Source of the DNA: Albugo candida
Taxonomy: Eukaryota > Oomycota > Peronosporomycetes > Albuginales > Albuginaceae
DNA length: 64,000 bases
NCBI GenBank assembly: GCA_905220665.1
Contig: CAJNAR010000145.1
Coordinates: 682,001 to 746,000, forward strand
Reading direction: 5' to 3'
In this document: positions 23,812-35,045 of the stretch, in pieces
Numbering within the stretch: position 1 is the stretch's first letter
How the letters are laid out: every line of letters starts with the position of its first letter
Notes under the pieces: generated by a model
What the model was told of the DNA's origin: nothing
What the model saw: only the letters and a program-made list of their open reading frames with translations
Database searches by the model: none
Position numbers and translations under genes: made by a program

Positions 23812-26800
23812 TCATCTTGTTCGTGCTTTTCCCAATGTTTTGTTCGTCTCACTATGCATCAGATACTCGAAACCAGTGAATGAGACAACAAATTCACTGA
23901 CTGCTTGGGTAGCGATCAATGAAGTCAAAAACTCTCGTTTTTCCGGTGGAGACCCAGCTAAGTAACTGGCTTCATCAAAGAATATCATTTGAGCGTTTGA
24001 TCGTTCGTCCTTCCATACAAATCGATGATATCCAAAATCTCTGATGAGATCGAGCACAGTTACTTGAAATAATGCTCGAATCGCATATTCTGGGAAAACA
24101 GATAGCCTCGCGGGGAACTGATGCGCGAATATGTGATCGCTTTTTGTAACGCTGGGTTTTAGCTGCTCATATAATCCTTTCCTTAAGCTTTTTATTGTGG
24201 AACTGGGGAGTTTTAGAATAGAGGTAGCCCCGTGCCCTACTGCGCGGCCTATGTCCAAATCGATTATCAGTATGTCTTCCGCCAGTAAATCTCTCATCAT
24301 AGCATCGTCGAGCCAGCTTTTATTCACACCGAAAATAAACGGTGTTGGGCATTCGAGGTATTGCAACATTCGACGAGGCAACACTGGAACATATATATGA
24401 GGCCATAAGAGCGGATAAATAAGCGCTTTTGCAATTTCAGCCGCTTTGAAAAGTACTGAAAAATATGACGATATGAACAATACTCGAGATTCCAAAAGAA
24501 TTGCAGAGAAGACGAGTATCAATGTGGATATATCAAGTAGATCAAATAGCGGTCGCACTGAATAATCCAATGAAGGAATGACTGATAATGGCGATGATTT
24601 AGGTAAGGACGATAGAACTTTTGGCTGGCTTGAGAAACTCTTCATGTATCTTGTCACATGCATTTGTTTCTCGTTTTCAACGCGCATAGATCTGGCAAGT
24701 TTTGCTACCAACTTCGGATCTAGCTCATGAGATACTTTTTCTCTATTCTTGTGCTCGACGGAGGCTAGATTTGACTCTTTTGATGATTTTGTTGTCTTAA
24801 GAACGTCTCTTTCAACAACAACTTCGAAAGCCTCGGTGATGCGTTCACGCAATGTGTCGACGAGTGGGAATTTTGACGTAATACAAATTCCGTATGGAAC
24901 CCAATGACATTTGCTAATCCCGTTCCTGCAAATAGACGCCGAAGATTGTTTGTGCATCACCAGGCATGCCGCATTCAGTGCGGTCGATGAGCTACTATCA
25001 CCCACCCTGAAGTTGTATGCAATCGGTGAGGGACGAGATTCTCCTGTGCTCAGGACATCGAAGGGATCTCTCGACCAAGGTACTAGGAAGCTTTCAAACA
25101 TCTTATCCAAAGCGTGCACCTCAGGAGTGTCCGCCCTGTAATGTTGAACGATTTGCATTTGAAATTTGGTGGTGTGTTGCTGGTCGATGAGATCCTCTAT
25201 CGCCTCAAATGTCATTATTCCAGTGATTGGATCAATTTCCTGCCCGGAGCCAAGTCCACTTGGTTCATAAATCTTGCAGTTGAATCGAGACATTTCTGCT
25301 GGCCAGGTGTGTGCACGAAGCCCATAATCGAGCAAAAGCGTTGCTAGGCGCTGGAAATCATCCATTGAAGAAGCATCTGAAGTAGAAGGAGGAACTTTAT
25401 GATACAAGGAGAATTCAGCATATGCACGGCTGGTAAGGAATCTATGGTATAGCTCGAGATGTTTTGTCCCAAACCTCTCCATTATCGAGTCCTGCTCTTG
25501 TTGCAGCTTTGCATACGTCCTAGTTAGAGAGCGTTCAAGTCCTTGCATCTCTAAATCCCCTTTATAGTACTTTTGCACAATATATCGTACAAGACCACGA
25601 CAATGATAGTCCACTTGTTCTTTATTTTCGTTTTCCTTTCCTCGACTTCGCATCAAAGAAGCATATCGACGATATGCCGGTTTGAATTCATACTCGATAT
25701 CGAGCCATAAAGCAATTTCTCGATGATAGTGATGTGGAAAAAGAAATATCCAGAAAAAGTTGGCAAAGCGATGATTCATCAAAATGTCTTCCAAATAAAT
25801 CACTTCTCTGGGTACTCGTTTAAGCATGTCAGTGTACAACTCTGTCTGTCGAAACTTCGGAAAAGTCTTCATCAAGTAATGCTTCACTCTCGTGACAACA
25901 ACATCAAAAGCATGCAGCGCATCTTCACCACCGGCGGCAATGTTGCGCTTCATGCGGCGCAGGAGATCAGAAGTCACGAATTCGGCACCGATGTGAAATT
26001 GTGCGTTTTTGGCTAAATATTTTTGCGCAATTTTGACGCCATACGTACGCAGCAATAAAACATCATCTTTACCGAACGGTTGGAAGACAGACATTTCCAG
26101 ACTGCGAGGAGTGGCTGTTGGAAGTCGCCGGAGTGATTTTTGCGTTTCTAAATAGTTGACCCGGAGAGTGCACCAAAAATGGCGATACTCGTGGAATGAA
26201 CACAAAAAAAATAGTTTGCTTTGATGTGTTGGGTTTGAAAATGAAGCAGCGTAATATCGCATCATTTGCGGATTGCTGACAATTTCTTCGATGGAGATCA
26301 ACTTCATAGGTGTATCATTGTACGACGTGGTTACTCCGGCTGACGGATGCATTCCAAACGGAAATCGTTTATTCATGATATTGCTTTGATACTGTTCTTG
26401 CATCCATTTTGCTAAAGCAGGTATGGAACTTGGTGCTGATGGAGCCAAGCTGGCAACTGTAACGATACGACCTTTACCTTGGATCGAGTTCAATTTCAGC
26501 TCCTTAGGTGCACAAATAACTTTATCTTCGGAATGCCGAGATAGCTTATTGCTTTCATTTGCTGAGCCATTATCATTCCATGGGGAGCTGGGGGTCGGAT
26601 TAAAAAGTAAATTCCGAGCCTTCAATTTCATATGCTGCGCCCATCGGTAACGCGCATGTTCTTGTTTGACCTTGTCTTCTTCTTTTTTTATACTTGTCAT
26701 CTCAATGCTTTGTTCATGTTCTTGATGTTTCAATCTCAAAGCATTTGATAACTCATCAAATGATAGCTCCCGTTCCGGCTCAAATTGCTCTGTTTCGCGT

Positions 26801-27450
26801 AACATTTGTTCAGAAATCGTGCTACGACGAAATGTACTTCGCGGCGCTGAAAAGGAAAAAGAGTATGCAGAATTGTCGGATCGTCGACTTCGAGCAAAGT
26901 CATCAGAATCGGTATAGATCAATGTGTTTCTTGTACTTGCAATGCTATCCCTAATGACCTCTTCGGGCGACACCATTCCGTCTGCCGGAATCGGTGGATT
27001 AGGATTCAGACAACTTGAAGATTCTGATTCATTATTTGTGCGACTCGATCGTTTCATACTTTCTATAAAGTAGTCGGCGGCATCAAAGGTATCCTTGGCA
27101 TTGACCTTTCCATCAGACCTGAAAACTTTTTCCGATAGTATGACATTATTATTCCGCCCATTTTGTTCGTAAAGTGTGGTAGCAGAGACAGAGCGGGTCG
27201 GCGCCGGTGGAATCATGTAAAAGCTTGATTTTGTATTATTGGTATACAATTTGTGATGTAGTTCATCTGATATTTGCGTTGTGTCGGCACATGTGTTGAG
27301 CTTGTTTATGCTTCTGGATTCCTGGTGGTTTGTTATCGCTTCATTCTGCAGAAAGTGGTCGTGTGACACGGATCGTGAGCGATACTGCAATCTACTCTCT
27401 TCGGTGTCGTGTAACAAATCAGACTCTGATAGCGAAGTATCCTTTTCCAT
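23812..27450 (-). CDS. Tandem RGS-like plus DENN-domain protein (1,212 aa)
   Basis: DENN proteins are guanine-nucleotide exchange factors for Rab GTPases, and RGS domains act on or bind G-alpha subunits. Residues 1-370 look disordered and Ser-rich. Two successive helical regions at about 380-545 and 551-682 have the RGS pattern: an initial I/L-x2-I/L-x4-F, then (Y/H)-RFLTSRAY near the end of the second. A uDENN-like start is at about 845-870 (WVPYGICITSKFPL). The DENN core at 957-1080 contains ISTLILVFSAILLESRVLFI and LWPHIYVPVLP, and a dDENN-like end at 1115-1200 includes RALFQVTVLDLIRDF. The gene is one uninterrupted 3.6-kb frame, unusual beside its intron-bearing neighbours. The DENN call is firm; the RGS call is by pattern. 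Its start lies only 53 bp beyond the stop of the next gene upstream. Confidence 0.9.
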   Translation of the reverse strand: MEKDTSLSESDLLHDTEESRLQYRSRSVSHDHFLQNEAITNHQESRSINKLNTCADTTQISDELHHKLYTNNTKSSFYMIPPAPTRSVSATTLYEQNGRNNNVILSEKVFRSDGKVNAKDTFDAADYFIESMKRSSRTNNESESSSCLNPNPPIPADGMVSPEEVIRDSIASTRNTLIYTDSDDFARSRRSDNSAYSFSFSAPRSTFRRSTISEQMLRETEQFEPERELSFDELSNALRLKHQEHEQSIEMTSIKKEEDKVKQEHARYRWAQHMKLKARNLLFNPTPSSPWNDNGSANESNKLSRHSEDKVICAPKELKLNSIQGKGRIVTVASLAPSAPSSIPALAKWMQEQYQSNIMNKRFPFGMHPSAGVTTSYNDTPMKLISIEEIVSNPQMMRYYAASFSNPTHQSKLFFLCSFHEYRHFWCTLRVNYLETQKSLRRLPTATPRSLEMSVFQPFGKDDVLLLRTYGVKIAQKYLAKNAQFHIGAEFVTSDLLRRMKRNIAAGGEDALHAFDVVVTRVKHYLMKTFPKFRQTELYTDMLKRVPREVIYLEDILMNHRFANFFWIFLFPHHYHREIALWLDIEYEFKPAYRRYASLMRSRGKENENKEQVDYHCRGLVRYIVQKYYKGDLEMQGLERSLTRTYAKLQQEQDSIMERFGTKHLELYHRFLTSRAYAEFSLYHKVPPSTSDASSMDDFQRLATLLLDYGLRAHTWPAEMSRFNCKIYEPSGLGSGQEIDPITGIMTFEAIEDLIDQQHTTKFQMQIVQHYRADTPEVHALDKMFESFLVPWSRDPFDVLSTGESRPSPIAYNFRVGDSSSSTALNAACLVMHKQSSASICRNGISKCHWVPYGICITSKFPLVDTLRERITEAFEVVVERDVLKTTKSSKESNLASVEHKNREKVSHELDPKLVAKLARSMRVENEKQMHVTRYMKSFSSQPKVLSSLPKSSPLSVIPSLDYSVRPLFDLLDISTLILVFSAILLESRVLFISSYFSVLFKAAEIAKALIYPLLWPHIYVPVLPRRMLQYLECPTPFIFGVNKSWLDDAMMRDLLAEDILIIDLDIGRAVGHGATSILKLPSSTIKSLRKGLYEQLKPSVTKSDHIFAHQFPARLSVFPEYAIRALFQVTVLDLIRDFGYHRFVWKDERSNAQMIFFDEASYLAGSPPEKREFLTSLIATQAVSEFVVSFTGFEYLMHSETNKTLGKARTR

Positions 27451-27503
27451 TTAGTGCGAATAACTGCGAATCAACCGGTAGAAATGCCGTTCTTCGATTA
27501 AAT

Positions 27504-29403
27504 TTAGGAAACATCTGATTTGACAAAATGAATCGGAGGTCGCTGATAACTGGTTTTGAACAGCACTCCAAAAGGCTGCCGCTTTATGTGTTCGCGCAAA
27601 TTACATCGCTTCACTTGCATCTCTTCCAAGCGTTCCGCTGCTACCAATTCTTCAGCTTGTGCATCTCGCAACGCATTTTCAAGCTCTGATTTTTTATTTC
27701 CTACCGCGGGTGAAGAAATCTGGTGGCATAACTTTTTGCACTTTGCTTTTACTTCAAAAAGCTGGCGCTCACTGAGTTCTACAATTCGGGTTTGGGTGCG
27801 CTCAATCACTAGTATGAAAACTATTCAGTATAAGCTGATGCTTGTTGAGACTGAAATCTTACCTCGTAAGCAGTATTCGCACCCCTGCTCTTGCTTCGTC
27901 TTCCGACAACTTTGTTGATGAAGAAAGTGGACTGCGACCTTCTCGCATTCAGGTTCCTCACAGCGAACACCGTCGGAGTGATGCTTGATGTGTTGGTTAA
28001 TCTCTCCACAGTCTAAAAGACATTTTTCTGGATTTGAAATGCAAAAGGATGCATCTGCTATTGAAAATCCGATTCTAAGGTATTCCGCGAGCTTTTTCTT
28101 CTTGATGTTTTTCGAGTCATTCAAGATTTCTCTGATCCAGTCCACTTCTTCTTTTGGAATAAAAACTTTTTCATCGGCTTCGGTGTCAGTTGTGAGAATA
28201 TCATGTATTTTCAGTTTTTTTTTGCTTGGGTTTCCATCAGTATCATCAGAGATACAGTTTTCCACATTGACATGAGCCGATCCATGATGAATGAGCGGTA
28301 ATGTATGATAATCAAATTGAACTCTCCGACACACTCCCTTCCAATCTTCCAGTGCATCGATATAGTATTTTAGATGCTTTTGCACATTCTGCAAATAATT
28401 TGTCGCCTGCTGCTTTCGTAAACTTACATTAGGATCCGTATTCGAGTAATCACGATTCAGTTTTTCAAGAGCTCGTTTTTCTTTTGCCATTTGATACTTT
28501 AACCCCACAATCCAAATTTGTTGTCGTCGAATCATTACTGTGTGACAGACGTGATGTGAGCATAGTAGAGAGAAATCCGGCTCATTTGGACGAACCTGGA
28601 GCACAAAATGAACAATTTCTAGCATTAGTGCACTGATTAATATGAGAATAAACTTGATTGATGAAACAGCATTGATTGTTTTCAGCACAGAGTTGCTTCT
28701 TTTGAAAGTGATCGTAGTGCATCGTGAGAGATTGGCACATCGGGTGCTTTTCATGTGTTTGAAAAGAATTACAAAAGCGTGCATCTTCTACTTTACAAGC
28801 ATCAAAAATACGATCATTCAAATCTTTCTCTCTTTCTGCGCTACTTTGATTGGATTGGAGCAGTTCACTAATCGTCGGCCACCGGTTGAATGCAGCAGAC
28901 TTTGTGATAGAAAGCGTCTGTGGTGCTGGAACGCAAGATGATTCTTCTTCAGAAAGCGATCCACCTGGTTCATTGATCGTAACTTCATTTGAATTCATAC
29001 TTTCATTTTCCTTTCCTATTGTCGTTTGTGAGCTTTCTTGAACGGCTTCATGTTCTCGATCATCACTCTCAACCTTGGCCGATTCCGTGACAGAATTCTC
29101 ATTTACGACCTGTGGAGTAGAATCAATCAAAATCTCGGCATGTTTGTCGCTGTGCGCTTCCGTGAAAAGATGTGGATATCGCAGGTACAATATTTTGAAA
29201 GGGAGATACTTAATACCTGCTGCCGCACTCCCTTTCCAATCTATCAAATGGTCTTGTCCAAAGCCTCTAGAGTGCCAAAGTATGGTACACGATGAGCACA
29301 AATGTTTCGTTCCACGTGGATCACATATGATACATCGAAAGAACCATTCTTTAACGCCACACCAATCGCAAATTGAGTGAGAAAGCGATTTAGTGTTGGG
29401 CAT
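27504..29403 (-). CDS. Zinc-finger protein with B-box/ZZ-like N-terminus and two TAZ-like modules
   Basis: Three exons join in frame with GT-AG introns at 28538-28595 (58 nt) and 27809-27862 (54 nt). The start is the ATG at 29403; the open frame extends a little further but without an ATG. Residues about 10-55 hold a Cys/His cluster (CDWCG, CIICD, CSSC, then two His), like a B-box or ZZ finger. A Cys-rich module ends exon 1 (CAENNQCCFINQ through CSFCAP), and a second lies at the end of exon 2 (CEEPECEKVAVHFLHQQSC then CEYCL), matching the HCCC spacing of TAZ fingers. The middle is acidic and Ser-rich; the C-terminal exon looks coiled-coil (ELVAAERLEEMQVKR). TAZ modules usually bind transcription-factor activation domains, so a nuclear adaptor role is an inference. 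Confidence 0.75.
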
Positions 29404-29605
29404 CGTCGCTTTTGATGCCGACAGTATGACGGTATTGGTACCGTAACCCACATAATACACGTGAAAAGAAATGTGGCTGATAGTAAAACGGAAAAAAGCT
29501 GCTCATAAAACAAAAGGAAAATAAATGCTTTTATTTCTTAGACAGCGTCCAAGAAGCCTACGGAAATAGCCATAATTCTCGTCGCCTGGCCTCTCAAATA
29601 TTGCA

Positions 29606-30635
<1,030 letters not shown>

Positions 30636-31976
30636 ATGGGCGGACGGCATTCTCGTTTGCAAAATGCGGCCGTGGCACCAAACGGTTCAAGTCATAACGC
30701 TGTGAGTAAAAAGTTTCCATCCATACCTCATTCAGCCGCATTGCATTCTTCTCTTTGTGCAAGCAGTAGCAGCGCGAGTAGCCCAGCCGCTTCTGCCGTA
30801 CGTCCAAAAGCACCAATCTCCCAATCGCTACGTGAGCGAAGTTACGTCAGGAAAAACTCCATCAGATCAAGCAATACGCGTCGAGATGTGTTTAGCGTAT
30901 TCGCCGACCATGGTGTCGTATTGAATCGATTCGAAAAAAGCTCCAATTCGTCAGGTGACTCCTCAAGTAGATGTGGCGATGTTGATAGGGATGATGAGCT
31001 GCGTGTTTCGTCGTCTCATAGCATGTCCGACGCTACGACGTCCTCGGAGGTATCGGAAGCCTCCTGCTATCAAACCCGGCTTGACCATGAACAATGTGTT
31101 GAGGAGTTAAATTTCAAGTATGGAATCGCATCCGATAAAGGATTACGCTTACAAAATGAAGACCGGACGGCGTACCACACCAAAGATATCGCCGGTGAAT
31201 TAGTCGCATACTTTGGGCTGTATGATGGACACGGTGGTGCCCAAGTTTGCGATTATCTAGAGCAGAATTTGCACGCAATAATCTTTGATCAAATAGCAAC
31301 GACGGGACGTATTACTGACGCGATCATTAAAGCATATGCATCAACTGATGAATCTATCTTCCAACAAGAGGTACAACACGGGTCCACTGCTGTTTCTGTC
31401 ATCATCCGGGGCTCTGAATTGTTTCTGAGTTCTTTGGGCGATTCACGAGTTGTTTTATGTCATGACGGTAAGGCCATCAATGTGTTCACGCCTCATACAC
31501 CAAAACTATCGAGTGAGTATGAAAGAATATGTGCAGCAAAAGGATCGGTGATCCAAGACCGTATCTTCGGCGTCCTGGGAGTTTCTCGCGCTTTCGGTGA
31601 CAATGATTTTAAGACATCAAGGGGTCGTTACAAAGACCGCTTTAACGGAGATATCGTGTCAGGCTCACCAGACGTCACCAGCTTGCATATCGACCGTACG
31701 ATGAGATTTATACTTGTAGGATGTGACGGTTTGTTTGATATTTTGACATCCCAACAAATCGTAGATTTTGTTTGTATGAAATCCAATTGCGCTGATGTTC
31801 AACAAATTGCCCAAGATCTCGTCGCGTATGCAATATCGGCTGGATCTACGGATAACGTGAGTGTTATTCTCATTTATTTTGGCGGTGTTGATTCTTCGTC
31901 AAGCCATTCCCAGCAAAACTGCATCAAAGAATTTATTGAGAATGCGAATCCAGATCTCCAAAGTAACTTAATATAA
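30636..31976 (+). CDS. PP2C-family (PPM) Ser/Thr protein phosphatase, 446 aa
   Basis: A metal-dependent Mg2+/Mn2+ Ser/Thr phosphatase. Residues 1-150 are Ser-rich and low-complexity. The catalytic domain, about 155-430, contains ASDKGLRLQNEDRT (first metal-ligand Asp), FGLYDGHGGAQ (metal-binding DGHGG, residues about 191-201), GSTAVSVII, LGDSRVVLC, GVSRAFGDNDFK, VGCDGLFDILT and GSTDNVSVILI (metal-ligand Asp). All core acidic residues are present, so activity is expected. The N-terminus MGGRHSR fits an N-myristoylation signal (Gly2, Ser6), suggesting membrane attachment. The gene has no intron. It converges on PUS3 with only 32 bp between stop codons. Confidence 0.95.
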   Translation: MGGRHSRLQNAAVAPNGSSHNAVSKKFPSIPHSAALHSSLCASSSSASSPAASAVRPKAPISQSLRERSYVRKNSIRSSNTRRDVFSVFADHGVVLNRFEKSSNSSGDSSSRCGDVDRDDELRVSSSHSMSDATTSSEVSEASCYQTRLDHEQCVEELNFKYGIASDKGLRLQNEDRTAYHTKDIAGELVAYFGLYDGHGGAQVCDYLEQNLHAIIFDQIATTGRITDAIIKAYASTDESIFQQEVQHGSTAVSVIIRGSELFLSSLGDSRVVLCHDGKAINVFTPHTPKLSSEYERICAAKGSVIQDRIFGVLGVSRAFGDNDFKTSRGRYKDRFNGDIVSGSPDVTSLHIDRTMRFILVGCDGLFDILTSQQIVDFVCMKSNCADVQQIAQDLVAYAISAGSTDNVSVILIYFGGVDSSSSHSQQNCIKEFIENANPDLQSNLI

Positions 31977-32008
31977 GAATTTCGTTCGAGTGCGTCGATG
32001 GAGGCGCG

Positions 32009-33642
32009 TTATGTTACGAGTACATCGAGTTGTCCATCTTGTTTCACGAGATCGCGCCTTCGCTTACGATCATTCATCCGATCTTTTTTCTCTTTCACAG
32101 ATAGTCCAGTGTCCCGCTTTGGTAGTGGCAAGTGAGTGCGACGCGTGCATTGACCCAGTAAAGGGTGAATTTTACTCCATTTTATTGTTCTGAGACATGT
32201 ATCACTGCCCTTTACAATGAGATTTTTCTCAATTAGAAGGTGTTCCAATGTCGGTGAATGATGATGCAATTGTTCTACCGCACGTAATGGATCTATGTCA
32301 AAATGATTCATTTCATTCAACCAGCTTTCTAGTATCGCACTTTTGATTTTGTGAAACTCATAAAGCGCCAAGATTTCTTCATACAAGTGGGATAATGCCA
32401 ACGGTGAATAATCAAAGTTGATACCATTAAAGCGGCAGTCGTGCAATACCAACGGATGATCCGGTGCTATTGCATACTGTGGTTTTCGAGGGTACAGATC
32501 AATGTTGAGCATTTTTTTAACGATCGAAGGCTCCTCACGACCCTGTCCAATTAGAAATAATATCGATACCATACATCGAACTTGATGCCATAAGAATGCA
32601 TTTCCATGAATCTGCAAAATGTGTCAGAAAAATGTGAGAATGTAGCACAAAAGGTGTTTACCTCAATATAATACATTTGATAGTATGGCTTTTTGGCAAC
32701 AGTCTCGTCAGAAAGCTTGATTTGAAAAGACCGAACAACACGGTTGAATGTCTGGCAATTCGTATCAATGCGACAGAAATTTCGAAAGTCGTGTGGACCT
32801 TCAAAGGCAGTTGCAGCATCGCGCATTTTTTCAATGTCCAAATCCTTTCGCATGAAGAAGTAGCGATAGGATCGACCTCTGTCACAATTAAATCTCGCGC
32901 TGAAATTGGTTGGAGCATTCACAACGGAGTAAACGCGAATATCGGACGGAAGTGTACGATTTAATGAGGCCGCGTAATCAACTTCTGTGATGTTCCTAAT
33001 ACGTCCATCTCGAGTCTTCACACGGACTTGGCCACCCGAAAGTACTTGATTCAGTGAGGCAACATCCAGTAATTCAGCATCGATCGGTACGTTAGAACGC
33101 ACTTTAATTCCAATTACTTGACCAAACGCACTCACACCTTTGTCAGTTCGTCCGCAACGGCTGTAGCAACAGTCATCAATGCTAGTAATCAGTTTTGTCC
33201 GCTGCATGGTCTCAAACAGGTATTTCTCTACAGTCTCCTACTGGACGATTAGCAAGTGTCAAAGACGCTCTCAGAGTGAGAAACGAAACAAAACCTCGAT
33301 ATGATCTTGACGGGCATAGCCACAATAGCGCTCTCCGATATATAGGAATTTGATAGCGACCATGCGTTGCCGATAATTTCCCATGCAAAATTTTCTTTCA
33401 TCCCTTTTCGCAATTGTTTTCTTTTTATCTTTCGCTTCTAAAATATTCTTAATGGATTGCGAGATGATTTCTACGTTTGATAGACCAAATTACATAGAGT
33501 CATAGCCATGGATACAAACCGTACCAGTTCCAACATGCTTATGAAGCTCATGGATAACAGCAATCAGATTGGAACGAGTCAATTGCTGATCGAAACTGCT
33601 CAGCAAGTCTGACAGCTGTATCGTGCTTTCGTTTGCTATCAT
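32009..33642 (-). CDS. PUS3: tRNA pseudouridine(38/39) synthase PUS3
   Basis: TruA-family enzyme that converts U38/U39 of the tRNA anticodon arm to pseudouridine. The gene needs four exons, joined in frame by introns at 33471-33524 (54 nt), 33238-33294 (57 nt) and 32612-32661 (50 nt). Exon 1 is helical (SNLIAVIHELHKHVGT). Exon 2 gives the family start RQRMVAIKFLYIGERYCGYA. Exon 3 contains the active site SRCGRTDKGVSAFGQVI with the catalytic Asp, SLNRTLPSDIRV and NFSARFNCDRGRSYRYFF. Exon 4 begins IHGNAFLWHQVRCM, the conserved closing helix. PUS3 rather than PUS1 is favoured by the N-terminal extension and the CGRTDKGVSA context. The ATG at 33642 follows the upstream primase stop by only 45 bp, so the two transcripts must be tightly packed. 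Confidence 0.93.
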
Positions 33643-33687
33643 GGCCAGTGATTTATTGTGGTGTGGTGTACATGAAATTTCCATCCT

Positions 33688-34983
33688 TCATGGCAAGAAT
33701 GCTCGAATGCTTTCATACAGATACTCTGACGGATACCGCCCGATATTCTCCAGTCTGGATGGTTCGATATCGTACGAAGGATGCATTGCCTCAAAGTACA
33801 GCTGACATGCGGTCTTGTACTTTCCACATTGTGATGCTTTAGTGATCGAAATGATCTTGTCTTTTTCCAGGTTTTTGGCATGTAATTGTGTTTGTAGTGT
33901 CATGGAATCCCAGTGCTTGAACGGGCATCCATGATACTGCCCGTTTTTCGGAGGCGCGGAATCGCAAAGCTGCTGACAGTTGTACGGTTCGAAATCCTTA
34001 CGTCCTCCTTCCAAACCATAACTATGACGGATGCTGTAAGCACAGCGTTTTTGAAATTCGACTTCCGAGATTTTTTTTGTAAACTCGTTTTTCCAGAAGC
34101 GTAAGTTTTCGTCGACTTTGAATCCAAGGCTTTTTAGAAAAAGGCGATATTGTAGCCGACCATTATATTTCAAGTGATGATTTTCACGAAGTTTATTGTG
34201 AAGATGCTGCATGCAAAGCGGGTAATGTCGTAAAGCAACGTGATCGATAGTATCAAGGGTCAGGTAGAACGGAGGGCCAGCACGTGCTTTCTGGTTTGTT
34301 GTCGAAGATATTTTTGAGCCGTAGTAGGAGGAAAACTTGTCGAAGATGAAAGCGAGTCTTTGTATTTCTTGCTGATGTACCGCTAAGGCTTTCTTCAACA
34401 CCTTCATCTGAAATACGAAAGTACTCCGAAAATGATAGCTGATCATGTAGATCAAATCTCTTTCGGGAAGGATGCAAAATCCATTTCGAATCATAACCCG
34501 ACGATCTCGAATGAGTTCATTACACTCTGTGAACGGGACCAAAAACAGCCTCGTCGTATTGAGATCTTCCTTGCTGATATTCGCCTGCATCCACTCACTT
34601 TCAAAATGCGTCAAACTATCAAAGGTGATGGTAGTATAAGATACTCCAAAAATACGGCGCAACACTTGGAGGCAGTCTTCCCGACAAATTCGCATTTTAA
34701 ATAGTTTTGTTTCGGTATCAATAAACCATTCAGTCCAGTCGCTAACGCAGGCGGCCACTCTGAGAATATAATGTGAATACGAATCCTTTGCCGCGTTCTG
34801 CATGACTTGGTGAGCGTCTTGGGACACATGCTTCATACATTCTTCATAACAGTGTTCCTTCAAACATTGACGCTCGTCGACTTGATGAATTGCAAGAAGT
34901 ACCTCGAGTCTACAAAGGCCATAACATTCAAATTCTTCCAATGTGAATGGCTTCTTTGGTGGATTCGGATAAAATTGCTGCAT
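33688..34983 (-). CDS. PRI2: DNA primase large subunit PRI2 (PRIM2)
   Basis: The iron-sulfur large subunit of eukaryotic primase, which works with PRI1 and DNA polymerase alpha to make the RNA-DNA primers of replication. The protein is 431 aa from the first ATG at 34983. The N-terminal domain starts with FYPNPPKKPFTLEEFECYGL. The C-terminal Fe-S domain shows four expected cysteines: PLCMQHLHNKL, EPYNCQQLC, YHGCPFKHWD and GKYKTACQLYFEA. It also has the hallmark IRHSYGLEGGRKDFEPYNC and GRLQYRLFLKSLG. Length fits the family, and it is intronless. The ATG is 62 bp from the divergent MFS gene, and the stop lies 45 bp before the PUS3 start. Confidence 0.96.
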   Translation of the reverse strand: MQQFYPNPPKKPFTLEEFECYGLCRLEVLLAIHQVDERQCLKEHCYEECMKHVSQDAHQVMQNAAKDSYSHYILRVAACVSDWTEWFIDTETKLFKMRICREDCLQVLRRIFGVSYTTITFDSLTHFESEWMQANISKEDLNTTRLFLVPFTECNELIRDRRVMIRNGFCILPERDLIYMISYHFRSTFVFQMKVLKKALAVHQQEIQRLAFIFDKFSSYYGSKISSTTNQKARAGPPFYLTLDTIDHVALRHYPLCMQHLHNKLRENHHLKYNGRLQYRLFLKSLGFKVDENLRFWKNEFTKKISEVEFQKRCAYSIRHSYGLEGGRKDFEPYNCQQLCDSAPPKNGQYHGCPFKHWDSMTLQTQLHAKNLEKDKIISITKASQCGKYKTACQLYFEAMHPSYDIEPSRLENIGRYPSEYLYESIRAFLP

Positions 34984-35045
34984 TCTATAGTCGCACAATC
35001 ACTGGTTATAAGTTGTATCGCAGGTAGATTTCGTGGTGTTTCGAT
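34984..35045. promoter_or_regulatory. 62-bp divergent promoter interval (PRI2 / MFS transporter)
   Basis: Only 62 bp separate the two opposite start codons, so both core promoters and 5' leaders must overlap each other or the neighbouring coding sequence. I see no TATA box. Confidence 0.5.

Noticed and set aside
33639..33881. Overlapping minus-strand frame across the PRI2 end
   Set aside because: Shadow of the primase C-terminus, which has clear Fe-S cysteine motifs in its own frame.
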